Shown here: piece after piece, positions 19,801-27,659 of the stretch
Layout of the letters: each line of letters begins with the position of its first letter
How positions within the stretch are numbered: the stretch's first letter is position 1
From: Dokdonella_A sp963758365
GTDB lineage: Bacteria > Pseudomonadota > Gammaproteobacteria > Xanthomonadales > Rhodanobacteraceae
Length of the DNA: 64,000 nt
NCBI GenBank assembly: GCA_963758365.1
Contig: CAVWVB010000001.1
Coordinates: 558,001 to 622,000 of the forward strand
Direction: 5' to 3'
The notes under the pieces: model-generated
Database searches by the model: none
Told to the model about the DNA's origin: nothing
Seen by the model: only the letters and a program-made list of their open reading frames with translations
Program-made: the position numbers and the translations under genes

Positions 19801-22800
19801 CTGCACGGGGACGAGCACGCTCAGTTGCACGTACACGGGGACGCTGGCAGCGGGGACGAGTACGACGTTGACGCTGGACGTGACGGTGAGTGCGGCGGCG
19901 ACGAGCGGGAGCAACAGTGCGACGGCGAGCGGCGGAGGCGACAGCACGTGTCCGGCGGCGGCGCATTGCACGGGGACGGTGACGGTCGGGGTGGCGGCGT
20001 CGGCGGACATCGCGGTGGCCAAGACGGTGGACAACGCGACGCCGAACGTGGGCGAGGACGTGACGTTCACGGTGACGGCGACGAACAACGGGCCGAGCGC
20101 GGCGAGCGGAGTGCAGGTGACCGATGCGCTGCCCTCGGGTCTGGCGTTCGTGTCGGCGACGGCCTCGCAGGGCGGGTACGTGCAGGGCACGGGCGTGTGG
20201 ACGGTGGGTGCGCTGGCGAACGGGGCGAGCGCGACGCTGCAGATCACCGCGACGGTGCTGGTGCCCGGTGCGCTGACGAACACGGCGACGAAGACGGCAG
20301 GAGACCAGTTCGATCCGAACGCGGGCAACAACGCAGGCTCGGCGATGCTGAACGCACAGCCGTCGGCGGACCTGCAGGTGAGCAAGACGGTGGACAACGC
20401 GGTGCCGAACCTGGGCACGGACGTGACGTTCACGGTGACGGTGCACAACGCGGGGCCGAACGCGGCGAGCGGGGTGGTGATCGACGACCTGTTGCCGGCG
20501 GGCCTCAACTACGTGTCCTCGAGTGCGTCGCAGGGCAGCTATGACGACGGCGCGGGGATCTGGACGGTGGGCGCGCTCGCGACCAACGCGGACGCGACGT
20601 TGCAGATCACCGCGTCGGTGACGTTGCCCGGCGACCTGACCAACACGGCGACGGTGGCGGCATCGGACCAGCACGATCCGAACCCGGCGAACAACAGCGC
20701 CGGAGTGACGGTGAACGGTCAGTCGGCGGACATCCAGGTGATCAAGACGGTCGACGACGCGAACCCGACGGTGGGCGACACGATCACGTTCACGATCACG
20801 GCGACGAACAACGGGCCGAGTGCGGCGACGGGGGTGGAGCTGACGGACGTGCTGCCGGCCGAGCTCGCGTTCGTGAGTGCGACGGCGTCGGTGGGCAGCT
20901 ACAGCGTGGGCACCGGGGTATGGACGCTGGGCAACCTCGCGGCGACGGGTCCGGGGGCGACGGCGACGCTGACGATCGTGGCGACGGTCATCGGCGATGG
21001 CAGCTTCACCAACACGGCGGCGTTGAGCGCGCTGGACCAGACCGATCCGAACCCGGGCAACAACAGCTCGAGCGTGACGATCCTCGGGGTGGCGAGCGCG
21101 AACCTCGCGGTGGTCAAGACCGGGCCGGCCAATGCGGTGCCGGGCACGAACGTGAGCTACACGCTGAGCGTGACCAATGCGGGGCCGAGCACGGCGGTGG
21201 CGGTGAGCCTGGCCGATCCGACGCCGGCGGGGCTGACGTTCGTATCGGCGAGCGCGCCGTGCACGGGCGGGTTCCCGTGCGCGCTGGGGGATCTGGCGAG
21301 CGCGGCGAACGTGAGCGTGACGGTGACGTTCGCGGTGCCCGCGAACTACGCGGGCGCGAACCTCGTCAACACGGCGACGGTGACGAGCGCGACCGGGGAT
21401 CCGGACGCGGGCGACAACACGAGCACGGTGACCACGCCGGTGGCCGCGCAGGCGGACCTGGCGATCGTCAAGACCGGCCCGGCGACGGTGAACGCGAACG
21501 GCGCGATCGGCTACAGCATCGTGATCTCCAACGCGGGGCCGAGTGACGCGAACGGGGCGACGTTCAGCGATCCGGTGCCGGCGGGGATCGGCGCGATCAC
21601 GGCGAACTGCGGGACGGCGACGGGCGGCGCGGTGTGCGGTGCGGTGAACGTGGCGGGCAACAACGTGACGAGCACGCTCACGGCGTTGCCGGCGGGCGGC
21701 AGCGTGACGATCACGATCAATGGGACGGCGCCGGCGGATGCGACGACGCTGGACAACACGGCGACGATCACCGCGCCCACGGGCGTGACCGATCCGGACA
21801 CGGGCAACAACGCCTCGACGGTGACGACGCAGGTGACCGCGGTGGCGAACCTCGCGGTGGTCAAGAGCGGGCCGGCCAATGCGGTGCCGGGCACGAACGT
21901 GAGCTACACGCTGAGCGTGACCAATGCGGGGCCGAGCACGGCGGTGGCGGTGAGCCTGGCCGATCCGACGCCGGCGGGGCTGACGTTCGTATCGGCGAGC
22001 GCGCCGTGCACGGGCGGGTTCCCGTGCGCGCTGGGGGATCTGGCGAGCGCGGCGAACGTGAGCGTGACGGTGACGTTCGCGGTGCCCGCGAACTACGCGG
22101 GCGCGAACCTCGTCAACACGGCGACGGTGACGAGCGCGACCGGGGATCCGGATGCGGGCGACAACACGAGCACGGTGACCACGCCGGTGACGCCGCGAGC
22201 GGACCTGGGGATCGTGAAGGACGACGGGCGTGCGACGTATACGCCGGGCGCCGGGGTGACGTACACGATCGTGGCGACGAACGCGGGTCCGAGTGCGGTG
22301 GTGGGGGCGACGGTGGCGGACACGGTGCCGGCGGCGATCACGGGCGCGACGTGGACGGTGGTGTATGCGGGCGGCGCGAGCGGTCCGGGCAGTGGAGCGG
22401 GGAACATTGCGGCGAGCGTGAACCTGCCGGTGGGGTCGAGCGCGACGTTCACGCTGGTGGGGACGGTGAGCGCGGGGGCGACGGGGGACCTGGTGAACAC
22501 GGCGACGATCACGGCGCCGGCAGGGACGACGGATCCGAACGCGGGCAACGACAGTGCGACGGATACGGACACGCGCTCGGCGAGTGCGGACATCGGGGTG
22601 ACGAAGACGGGGCCGGGGTCGGTGGGGTATGGCGGGGCGCTGAGCTACAGCGTGGTGGTGAGCAACGCGGGGCCGAGCGACGCGAACGGGACGACGGTGA
22701 GCGACGCGGTGCCGGCGGGGATCACGGCGATCACGGCGAGCTGCGGGACGGCGACGGGCGGGGCGGTGTGCGGTGCGGTGAACGTGGCGGGCAATACGGT

Positions 22801-25800
22801 GACGAGCACGGTGACGACGCTGCCGGCGGGTGGCAGCGTGACGATCACGATCGACGGGACGGCGCCGCTGAGCGGGACGTCGATCACGAACAGTGCGACG
22901 GCCAATCCGCCGGCGGGGACGAGCGATCCGGACGGGAGCAACAACACGGGCAGTGCGACGACGACGTTGCTGCAGCCGCAGTTGACGGTGACGAAGACGG
23001 CGAGTGCGGATCCGTTCGTGGTGGGTCAGCCGGCCAGTTACACGGTGACGGTGACGAACACGGGGTCGGGTCCGAGCGCGGGGAACATCACGCTGAGCGA
23101 CACGCTGGCGGCGGGGATCACGCTGGCGGGCGCGACGGGGACGAACTGGAGCTGCACGGGGACGAGCACGCTCAGTTGCACGTACACGGGGACGCTGGCA
23201 GCGGGGACGAGTACGACGTTGACGCTGGACGTGACGGTGAGTGCGGCGGCGACGAGCGGGAGCAACAGTGCGACGGCGAGCGGCGGAGGCGACAGCACGT
23301 GTCCGGCGGCGGCGCATTGCACGGGGACGGTGACGGTCGGGGTGGCGGCGTCGGCGGACGTGTCGATCGTCAAGACCGGCCCGGCGACGGTACCGTCCGG
23401 CGCGACGATCACCTATACCCTGCTGATCGCGAACGCCGGGCCGAGCGCGGCCGACGGCGCGAGCTACGCCGACACCGTGCCGGCGGCGGTCACTGCAGTG
23501 GCCGCGAGTTGCGGCGCGCCGACCGGCGGCGCGTCGTGTGCGGCGCCGACCGTCGCGGGCAATGCAGTCTCCGGTATCGTACCGGTCCTGCCGTCTGCGG
23601 GTTCGGTGACGATCACGATCACCGGCACCGCGCCTTTCGGCGCGCAGACGCTGATCAACAACGCGAACGCGAGTCCGCCGAGCGGCGTCGTCGATCCGGA
23701 CACCGGCAACAACAGCGACGGCACGAGCACTACGGTCGGCAATGCGGCCGACATCGCCGTGACCAAGCTGGTCGACAACACCGTGCCGAACGTGGGCGAT
23801 ACGGTGACATTCACGATCACCGCGATCAACAACGGTCCGAACGACGCGACCGGAGTCGCCCTGACCGACAGCCTCCCGTTCGGCTTCGGCTTCGTCGCCG
23901 CGAATCCGTCGCAGGGCAGCTACGACGATGCAACCGGGCTGTGGGCGATCGGCAATCTCGCCGACGGCGCGACGGTCACCTTGACGATCGACGCAAGCGT
24001 CGAGCAGCCTGGTGCGCTCGTCAACACGGTCGCGGTGAGTGCCTCCGACCAGCCCGATCCGGACACCAGCAACAACAATGCGGGTGCCGCGGTGAACGCG
24101 GGTGCGAGCGCGGACATCGCGGTCGCCAAGAGCGTCGACGACCCAACCCCGAATGTCGGCAGCCAGGTGACCTATACGATCACCGCGACCAACAACGGAC
24201 CCAACGACGCAAGCGGAGTCGAGATCACGGACGCGCTGCCCGCGGGCGTGAGCTTCGTCGGCGCGGTCCCGTCGCAGGGCAGCTATGACAGCGGCAGCGG
24301 GGTCTGGGTGGTCGGCGCGATCACCAGCGGCAGCGCCGCGACCCTGGCGATCACGGTAACCGTGGATCAGGCCGGTTCGATCATGAACTCCGCTGCGGTG
24401 ACCGCATCCGACCAGTTCGATCCGGTGCCCGCGAACAACCAGGGCGGCGTGACCATCAACGGACAGGAAGCGGATCTGGCGGTGACCAAGACCGTGGACA
24501 ACGCGGCACCGAACGTCGGCGACAGCGTGGTCTTCACGGTGAGCGTGCACAACAACGGTCCCTCGGACGCGACCAATGTCGCTCTCGCCGATGTGCTGCC
24601 AGCCGGACTTGCGTTCGCTTCCGCGACGCCATCGCAGGGTAGTTACGACAGCGCCGGCGGCGTCTGGACGGTGGGCACGCTGACCGCATCCGGCCCGACC
24701 TCGACGGCGATCCTGACCCTCGCCGCGAGCGTGACCCAGGCCGGTGCGCTGACCAATACCGCGAGCGTGATCGCCTCGGACCAGCCCGATCCGAACCCGG
24801 CCAACAACAGCGCCAGCGCCTCGCTCAACGGCAGTCCGCTGGCCGATCTCGCGGTCACCAAGAGCGGCCCGGCCACGGTGACGCCCGGCGACAATGTGGT
24901 CTACAGCGTCGCGGTGACCAACAACGGTCCGTCCGATGCGGCCAACGTCGTGGTCGCCGACCCGACGCCGGCCGGCCTCGCGTTCGTCGGCAACGCGGGC
25001 GGCTGTGTCAGCGCGTATCCGTGTGCGCTCGGCAGCGTGGCCAGCGGCAGCACCGTCACGATCACGACGACCTACCAGGTGCCGGCCGACTACAGCGGTG
25101 CGAACCCGATCGTGAACATCGCGAGCGCGGTCAGCGATACGCCTGATCCGGACACCGCCAACAATCAGGGTTCGGCACAGACCAATGTCGGCCCGGGCAA
25201 CGCGAATCTCGCGTTGGTCAAGAGTGGTCCGGCGGCGGTGGCCTCGGGCGGTGCGATCACCTGGACGCTCGCGATCAGCAATGCGGGTCCGAGTCCGGCC
25301 AACGGCGCCGCCTACACCGATAACCTGCCGCCGGGTCTCGGCGCGGTCAGCGCGAGCTGCGGCGGAGAAACCGGTGGCGCGGCCTGCGTGACGCAGCCGA
25401 TCGTGGCGGGCGCGACAGTCAGCGGGACGATCGGCACGCTGCCGAGCGGCGGTGCGGTAATCGTGACGATCAACGCGATCGCACCGCAGGGCCCGTTGAC
25501 CCTGAGCAACGCCGCGAGCATCGCGCCGCCGGCCGGCATCGTCGATCCCGACCCGGGCGACAACAGCGACGCCGTCGATACCGGCGTGGGTGGTCCGATG
25601 GCCAACCTCATGATCGTCAAGAGCGGACCTGCGCAGGCCCTCGCGGGCGGCAACGTGACCTACACGCTGAGCGTGACCAACAACGGACCGGACACCGCGG
25701 CGGGGGTCACCCTCGACGATCCCGCGCCGGCCGGCACCACGTTCGTCTCCGCCTCGCTGCCGTGCCAGTCCGGATTCCCGTGTGCGCTCGGCGATCTGGT

Positions 25801-26788
25801 CAATGGCGCGAGCACGATCGTGACCGTTACGTTCGCGGTCGACGCGACCGCGACCGGCAACCTGGTCAACGATGCAAGTGTCGCGTCAGCGACACCCGAC
25901 CCCGATCCGTCCGACAACGCCGACAGCGTGACCACGCCGATCGTCGTCGTCGCGTCCGCAGCGGATCTCGGACTCGCCAAGACCGGACCGGCGAGCGTGA
26001 TTGCGGGCGGCACGATCACCTACACGATCGTGGTCACCAATGCGGGTCCGGATGCGGCGACCAACGTGCTCGTCTCCGACCCGACCCCGGCCGGTCTGAA
26101 CTTCGTCGCCAACAGCGGCGCGTGCACGACCGCGTATCCGTGCGCGATCGGTTCGCTCGCGAACGGCGCAAGCGCGACGATCACGAGTAGCTATGCGGTT
26201 CCGCCCGGTTACGCCGGCGCGAATCCGATCGTGAACACCGCGACCGTCGGCAGCGAGACGCCCGACCCGAACGGCGCCGACAACACCGGCAGCGCGACCA
26301 CGCCGGTCCTCCCGTCGGGCGCGCTCGCCGACCTGTCGGTGGTCAAGACCGGACCCGCGACTGCAGTGCCCGGCTCGAACGTGACCTATACGCTGACCGT
26401 GAGCAACGCCGGACCCGACGCGGCGCCCGACGTGGTGATCAGCGACCCGACGCCGGCCGGACTCTCGTTCGTTGCGGCCAGCGCACCCTGCAGCGGCGGA
26501 TTCCCGTGCGCGCTCGGCGCGCTGGCCAGCGGTGCGAGCGCGGCGATCACCGTGACCTATCATGTCGGCGCCGGTTTCAGCGGCAGCATCGTGAACATCG
26601 CGACCGCGAACTCGGCAACCGTGCCCGATCCCGATCCGGACAACAATTCAGGCACCGAAACCACGGTCGTTGCGGGCGCACCGCCGGGTCAGCCGACCCA
26701 GGTCCCGGTCGACGCGCGCTGGATGCTCCTGTTGATGGCGTTGCTGCTCACTCTCGCAGGTGCGACGCGGATGCGGCGTCGGCATTGA
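13838..26788 (+). CDS. giant secreted DUF11/Ig-like repeat protein (about 4,316 aa)
   Basis: Very large exported protein, probably surface-located or released. The start at ATG 13838 follows GGGGAAAA. A basic segment plus a hydrophobic core ending AVLA|QS (cleavage near residue 41) is a clear signal peptide, although the frame is open upstream to 13700. Residues about 42-550 form an N-terminal domain with long glycine runs (about 318-508). From about residue 568 I count 29 modules of 100-150 residues, each opening like ADLxVxK and containing YTLxVTNxGPS; about 27 look like DUF11 (Ig-fold) and two, near 17780-18110 and 18110-18450, look like SpaA/prealbumin-type folds. The end has PVDARW, a hydrophobic helix and a final RMRRRH, like IPTL/PEP-CTERM sorting tails. 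Residues about 1667-2057 recur identically at 2784-3174. Adhesion or a structural surface role is plausible; function is unknown. Confidence 0.85.
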   Translation: MSRSIAAGCGVFRKRLLRGALRRSLFVLLGLLATLPGAVLAQSAMCANPGSSGSGTISGIVNVYFQGNGNLAAGATTLTLGTRDSRGASNPIVVGDLLLVIQMQAGTINASNNSTYGDGSGSGMGTTTVGNAGLHEFVTVTATTGTGAGAVVTFSPPLTNSYAQAAATGTSGQKRYQVIRVPQYGIATAAGVTAPAWGLGTGATGETGAVVAIDVQGALTLGSATVEGVANRAIFVAGKGFRGAAGRQSSANGPNTDWVSVATGAHGGKGEGIAGTPRYLAIKANGWGAQASNAVTAAANLALLDNGEGYPNGSHARGAPGNAGGGGTDGNASGGGNNENSGGGGGGGNAQGGLGGRPWNAPLIDSDGRGGAGYNATLAFNRVFPGGGGGSGGTNDATTDAATYENQAISCASVAALCSSGAAGGGVVILRARSLGGSGIIDARGANGYNVANDAGGGGGGGGALVIYSIDGGSASADASGGDGGNAWAGGPPGIANRHGPGGGGGGGFIAYSPNSFGISATLAGGRPGRTTNGVDDTYSSSGYAGGLSTFQTPNTPGILPGAVCSPDLRLAKSDGTTTLTSGGTTTYTLGATNVGNVASAGTVTVVDVLPATLAVANGAVPLSGAQAVNWSCNAASGVITCTSAVSIAAGATSSFAFTANVTGASGTAANNLARVGGGGDPNKPAPNAATTSACIGTDNPLGCAVDADTINAPLLSIVKTDSTDYVRAGGTTTYALTVTNLGTAASSGTIRVVDVLPTGMSYTGTSPFSSGGFTCTYTAGTLSFSCDRSTALGAGASTTISIPAAIAASAPASLTNRSKVGGGGDPGKTTLPDVAAAGACPAPVPPATTASDSATGCASDVDVVRHVDLVLDKDDGQPFMAINGTTTYQFTVSNAGDTASVGTINFRDVLPAPMNWPAALTVGGANSADWACARVSATEASCTSAVSIAAGAQSVFSLIANVGAATSGSQYQNAARIGGGGDPDLLASPSAADVVACTADNNPLGCALDLDTAQNAAQIRLAKSHPDPQAHSPGDTIAFTLAVYNSGGINSGGANTVRVVDVLPTALVYSGAATFTPTGFSCSVAAGPPQVITCNNTNAINAGVTRLITFNLTVAAGATNALVNPAQVGTTGADPQNATLPTAATAATCVGNGVPLIGCAVDAVPLNADLGVVKSERAGTSGAFGAGPLTVAIGTTVQFQLAISNAGPGTVSGAGVSDAIPANFSAPAIVSATAAGGAAGCTTGAFSLVGNALSGTVTTLPSGASCTLVVQAIASTNGNGIVNTATIVAPDGISDANAANDSSSVITNIRALPTVQISKTTLGGVGTFTFAGDNGYAGDSITTVTAGTPVAGATRSLAAAGVATTITEAAPPAGYALTAISCSGLGSGSAGIDIANRRVTLDVAATAPGAAITCTFTNTRQPRLSLQKSLPNGRVAASDQFVLTIAGSGGPVSTTTTGGGTAVTSAPVVLTGTAGSGYTLSEAIAPASTSTLANYTSAISCSNAAGGSSTVLPAGAGTSFAVTPQAGDDITCTLANTALLADLAVTKTDGSGTAVPGSPISYTIVASNAGPSNAPVATVADVVPASITGASWTATYAGGASGPAAGAGNINASVNLPVGGSATFVLSGTVVAGATGTLSNTATVTAGGTVTDPASGNNSATDTDTLTPRADLGIVKDDGRATYTPGAGVTYTIVATNAGPSAVVGATVADTVPAAITGATWTVVYAGGASGPGSGAGNIAASVNLPVGSSATFTLVGTVSAGATGDLVNTATITAPAGTTDPNAGNDSATDTDTRSASADIGVTKTGPGSVGYGGALSYSVVVSNAGPSDANGTTVSDAVPAGITAITASCGTATGGAVCGAVNVAGNTVTSTVTTLPAGGSVTITIDGTAPLSGTSITNSATANPPAGTSDPDGSNNTGSATTTLLQPQLTVTKTASADPFVVGQPASYTVTVTNTGSGPSAGNITLSDTLAAGITLAGATGTNWSCTGTSTLSCTYTGTLAAGTSTTLTLDVTVSAAATSGSNSATASGGGDSTCPAAAHCTGTVTVGVAASADIAVAKTVDNATPNVGEDVTFTVTATNNGPSAASGVQVTDALPSGLAFVSATASQGGYVQGTGVWTVGALANGASATLQITATVLVPGALTNTATKTAGDQFDPNAGNNAGSAMLNAQPSADLQVSKTVDNAVPNLGTDVTFTVTVHNAGPNAASGVVIDDLLPAGLNYVSSSASQGSYDDGAGIWTVGALATNADATLQITASVTLPGDLTNTATVAASDQHDPNPANNSAGVTVNGQSADIQVIKTVDDANPTVGDTITFTITATNNGPSAATGVELTDVLPAELAFVSATASVGSYSVGTGVWTLGNLAATGPGATATLTIVATVIGDGSFTNTAALSALDQTDPNPGNNSSSVTILGVASANLAVVKTGPANAVPGTNVSYTLSVTNAGPSTAVAVSLADPTPAGLTFVSASAPCTGGFPCALGDLASAANVSVTVTFAVPANYAGANLVNTATVTSATGDPDAGDNTSTVTTPVAAQADLAIVKTGPATVNANGAIGYSIVISNAGPSDANGATFSDPVPAGIGAITANCGTATGGAVCGAVNVAGNNVTSTLTALPAGGSVTITINGTAPADATTLDNTATITAPTGVTDPDTGNNASTVTTQVTAVANLAVVKSGPANAVPGTNVSYTLSVTNAGPSTAVAVSLADPTPAGLTFVSASAPCTGGFPCALGDLASAANVSVTVTFAVPANYAGANLVNTATVTSATGDPDAGDNTSTVTTPVTPRADLGIVKDDGRATYTPGAGVTYTIVATNAGPSAVVGATVADTVPAAITGATWTVVYAGGASGPGSGAGNIAASVNLPVGSSATFTLVGTVSAGATGDLVNTATITAPAGTTDPNAGNDSATDTDTRSASADIGVTKTGPGSVGYGGALSYSVVVSNAGPSDANGTTVSDAVPAGITAITASCGTATGGAVCGAVNVAGNTVTSTVTTLPAGGSVTITIDGTAPLSGTSITNSATANPPAGTSDPDGSNNTGSATTTLLQPQLTVTKTASADPFVVGQPASYTVTVTNTGSGPSAGNITLSDTLAAGITLAGATGTNWSCTGTSTLSCTYTGTLAAGTSTTLTLDVTVSAAATSGSNSATASGGGDSTCPAAAHCTGTVTVGVAASADVSIVKTGPATVPSGATITYTLLIANAGPSAADGASYADTVPAAVTAVAASCGAPTGGASCAAPTVAGNAVSGIVPVLPSAGSVTITITGTAPFGAQTLINNANASPPSGVVDPDTGNNSDGTSTTVGNAADIAVTKLVDNTVPNVGDTVTFTITAINNGPNDATGVALTDSLPFGFGFVAANPSQGSYDDATGLWAIGNLADGATVTLTIDASVEQPGALVNTVAVSASDQPDPDTSNNNAGAAVNAGASADIAVAKSVDDPTPNVGSQVTYTITATNNGPNDASGVEITDALPAGVSFVGAVPSQGSYDSGSGVWVVGAITSGSAATLAITVTVDQAGSIMNSAAVTASDQFDPVPANNQGGVTINGQEADLAVTKTVDNAAPNVGDSVVFTVSVHNNGPSDATNVALADVLPAGLAFASATPSQGSYDSAGGVWTVGTLTASGPTSTAILTLAASVTQAGALTNTASVIASDQPDPNPANNSASASLNGSPLADLAVTKSGPATVTPGDNVVYSVAVTNNGPSDAANVVVADPTPAGLAFVGNAGGCVSAYPCALGSVASGSTVTITTTYQVPADYSGANPIVNIASAVSDTPDPDTANNQGSAQTNVGPGNANLALVKSGPAAVASGGAITWTLAISNAGPSPANGAAYTDNLPPGLGAVSASCGGETGGAACVTQPIVAGATVSGTIGTLPSGGAVIVTINAIAPQGPLTLSNAASIAPPAGIVDPDPGDNSDAVDTGVGGPMANLMIVKSGPAQALAGGNVTYTLSVTNNGPDTAAGVTLDDPAPAGTTFVSASLPCQSGFPCALGDLVNGASTIVTVTFAVDATATGNLVNDASVASATPDPDPSDNADSVTTPIVVVASAADLGLAKTGPASVIAGGTITYTIVVTNAGPDAATNVLVSDPTPAGLNFVANSGACTTAYPCAIGSLANGASATITSSYAVPPGYAGANPIVNTATVGSETPDPNGADNTGSATTPVLPSGALADLSVVKTGPATAVPGSNVTYTLTVSNAGPDAAPDVVISDPTPAGLSFVAASAPCSGGFPCALGALASGASAAITVTYHVGAGFSGSIVNIATANSATVPDPDPDNNSGTETTVVAGAPPGQPTQVPVDARWMLLLMALLLTLAGATRMRRRH
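18837..20008 (+). repeat. 1.17-kb direct repeat, copy 1 (inside giant gene)
   Basis: Every stretch I compared base by base is identical to 22188-23359, offset 3,351 bases (1,117 codons), so the reading frame is kept. It encodes three consecutive modules, opening PRADLGIVKDD, SADIGVTKTGPG and QPQLTVTKTASAD. The flanks diverge at once on both sides. Confidence 0.9.
21098..21442 (+). repeat. 345-base near-identical module repeat, copy A
   Basis: Encodes one DUF11 module opening ANLAVVKTGPANAV. It matches 21845-22189 at offset 747 bases, with two differences noticed: ACC versus AGC (Thr/Ser) after the VVK motif, and GAC versus GAT near the end. Confidence 0.85.
21845..22189 (+). repeat. 345-base near-identical module repeat, copy B
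   Basis: Second copy of the 21098-21442 module. It runs directly into copy 2 of the 1.17-kb repeat at 22188, so copy B plus that repeat form one recombinant-looking block. Confidence 0.85.
22188..23359 (+). repeat. 1.17-kb direct repeat, copy 2 (inside giant gene)
   Basis: Copy of 18837-20008. The absence of synonymous differences, while other modules of the protein differ widely from each other, points to recent duplication or gene conversion (or to an assembly effect). Confidence 0.9.
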
Positions 26789-26906
26789 GAGCCGGGGCAC
26801 GCGTCGCGGCGGCGCGGCGCGCGCCGATCGGATCGCGGATACGGGTTGGGCGGTCCTCGGTCCAGGCCCGCGCTGTGGAGTTTTCAATTGCTCGCTAAGG
26901 GCACGC

Positions 26907-27584
26907 ATGATCGGCAGTCGACTGCTTGACCTGCGCAGGCTGCCGCTCGCGGGAGCGGATCTGCGCTATTGCGCGGATTGGTACCGGTCAGCCGAGGCTG
27001 ATGCGCACTACCTTGCGCTGCGCGCGGAGATTCCCTGGCAGCAGCACCGTCTGCACCTGTTCGGGCGGATGGTCGGTGCGCCGCGTCTGTCGTGCTGGAT
27101 CGGCGACGCCGACGCGGTGTACACGTATTCGCGCACGCGTTTCGTGCCGGTTCCGTGGACGCCATGCGTCGCGCACCTGCGCGACGACCTTGCGGATCGG
27201 CTCGGCGTGCGTTTCGACAGCGTGCTTGCGAACCTGTATCGCGATGGCCGCGATTCAATGGGCTGGCACAGCGACGACGAACCGGAACTCGGCGCCGCGC
27301 CGACCATCGCTTCGTTGAGTTTCGGTGCGCAGCGCACGTTGCGCATGCGCTCGCGTGCGACACGTGGATGCGTGTTGTCTCTGGAACTTGCACACGGCAG
27401 CCTGCTGCTGATGGCCGGCACCACGCAGGCGTTCTATCAGCACGCGTTGCCGAAACGGATGCGCGTGGCGGCAGCGCGCATCAATCTGACCTTTCGCTGC
27501 GTGCAACGCACTTCCCAGGCGTTCCGGCTCGCGCCGGCGGCGGGCCGGAGCCCGCCGCATGCGTCGTTCCGCCGCGACCCGTGA
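26907..27584 (+). CDS. AlkB-like 2-oxoglutarate/Fe(II) dioxygenase
   Basis: A 225-residue non-haem iron dioxygenase related to AlkB, which repairs alkylated bases by oxidative demethylation. The metal-binding HxD is in GWHSDDEPELG, preceded by the family stretch NLYRDGRDSM; the distal His is in FYQHALPK, and the 2-oxoglutarate-binding arginines lie in RINLTFR. This arrangement is closer to the ALKBH2/3-like group than to E. coli AlkB. The ATG at 26907 is chosen because the upstream open codons show no family similarity. No ada or other alkylation-response gene is nearby, so regulation by Ada is not supported here. Confidence 0.88.
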   Translation: MIGSRLLDLRRLPLAGADLRYCADWYRSAEADAHYLALRAEIPWQQHRLHLFGRMVGAPRLSCWIGDADAVYTYSRTRFVPVPWTPCVAHLRDDLADRLGVRFDSVLANLYRDGRDSMGWHSDDEPELGAAPTIASLSFGAQRTLRMRSRATRGCVLSLELAHGSLLLMAGTTQAFYQHALPKRMRVAAARINLTFRCVQRTSQAFRLAPAAGRSPPHASFRRDP

Positions 27585-27659
27585 GGCGCTGCATTCGCAG
27601 CCGCTCGCGCCGGGAAATCGCCAGGCCGGGCAGGTGTTTCGAAGGTCAGTCGTGCGCGT

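Noticed and set aside
13861..20544. Second plus-strand frame of about 2,227 codons overlapping the giant gene
   Set aside because: Composition is Arg/Gly/Asp-rich with no similarity; it is a shadow of the true frame.
18837..23359. CRISPR or tandem-repeat array impression
   Set aside because: The repeats are long coding modules in one frame with no short spacers and no cas genes.
17174..24550. Antisense open frame of about 2,458 codons across the giant gene
   Set aside because: The frame is an effect of the high-GC codon pattern on the sense strand; the predicted product is Arg/His/Ala-rich without any domain, and the sense strand has clear modules and a signal peptide.
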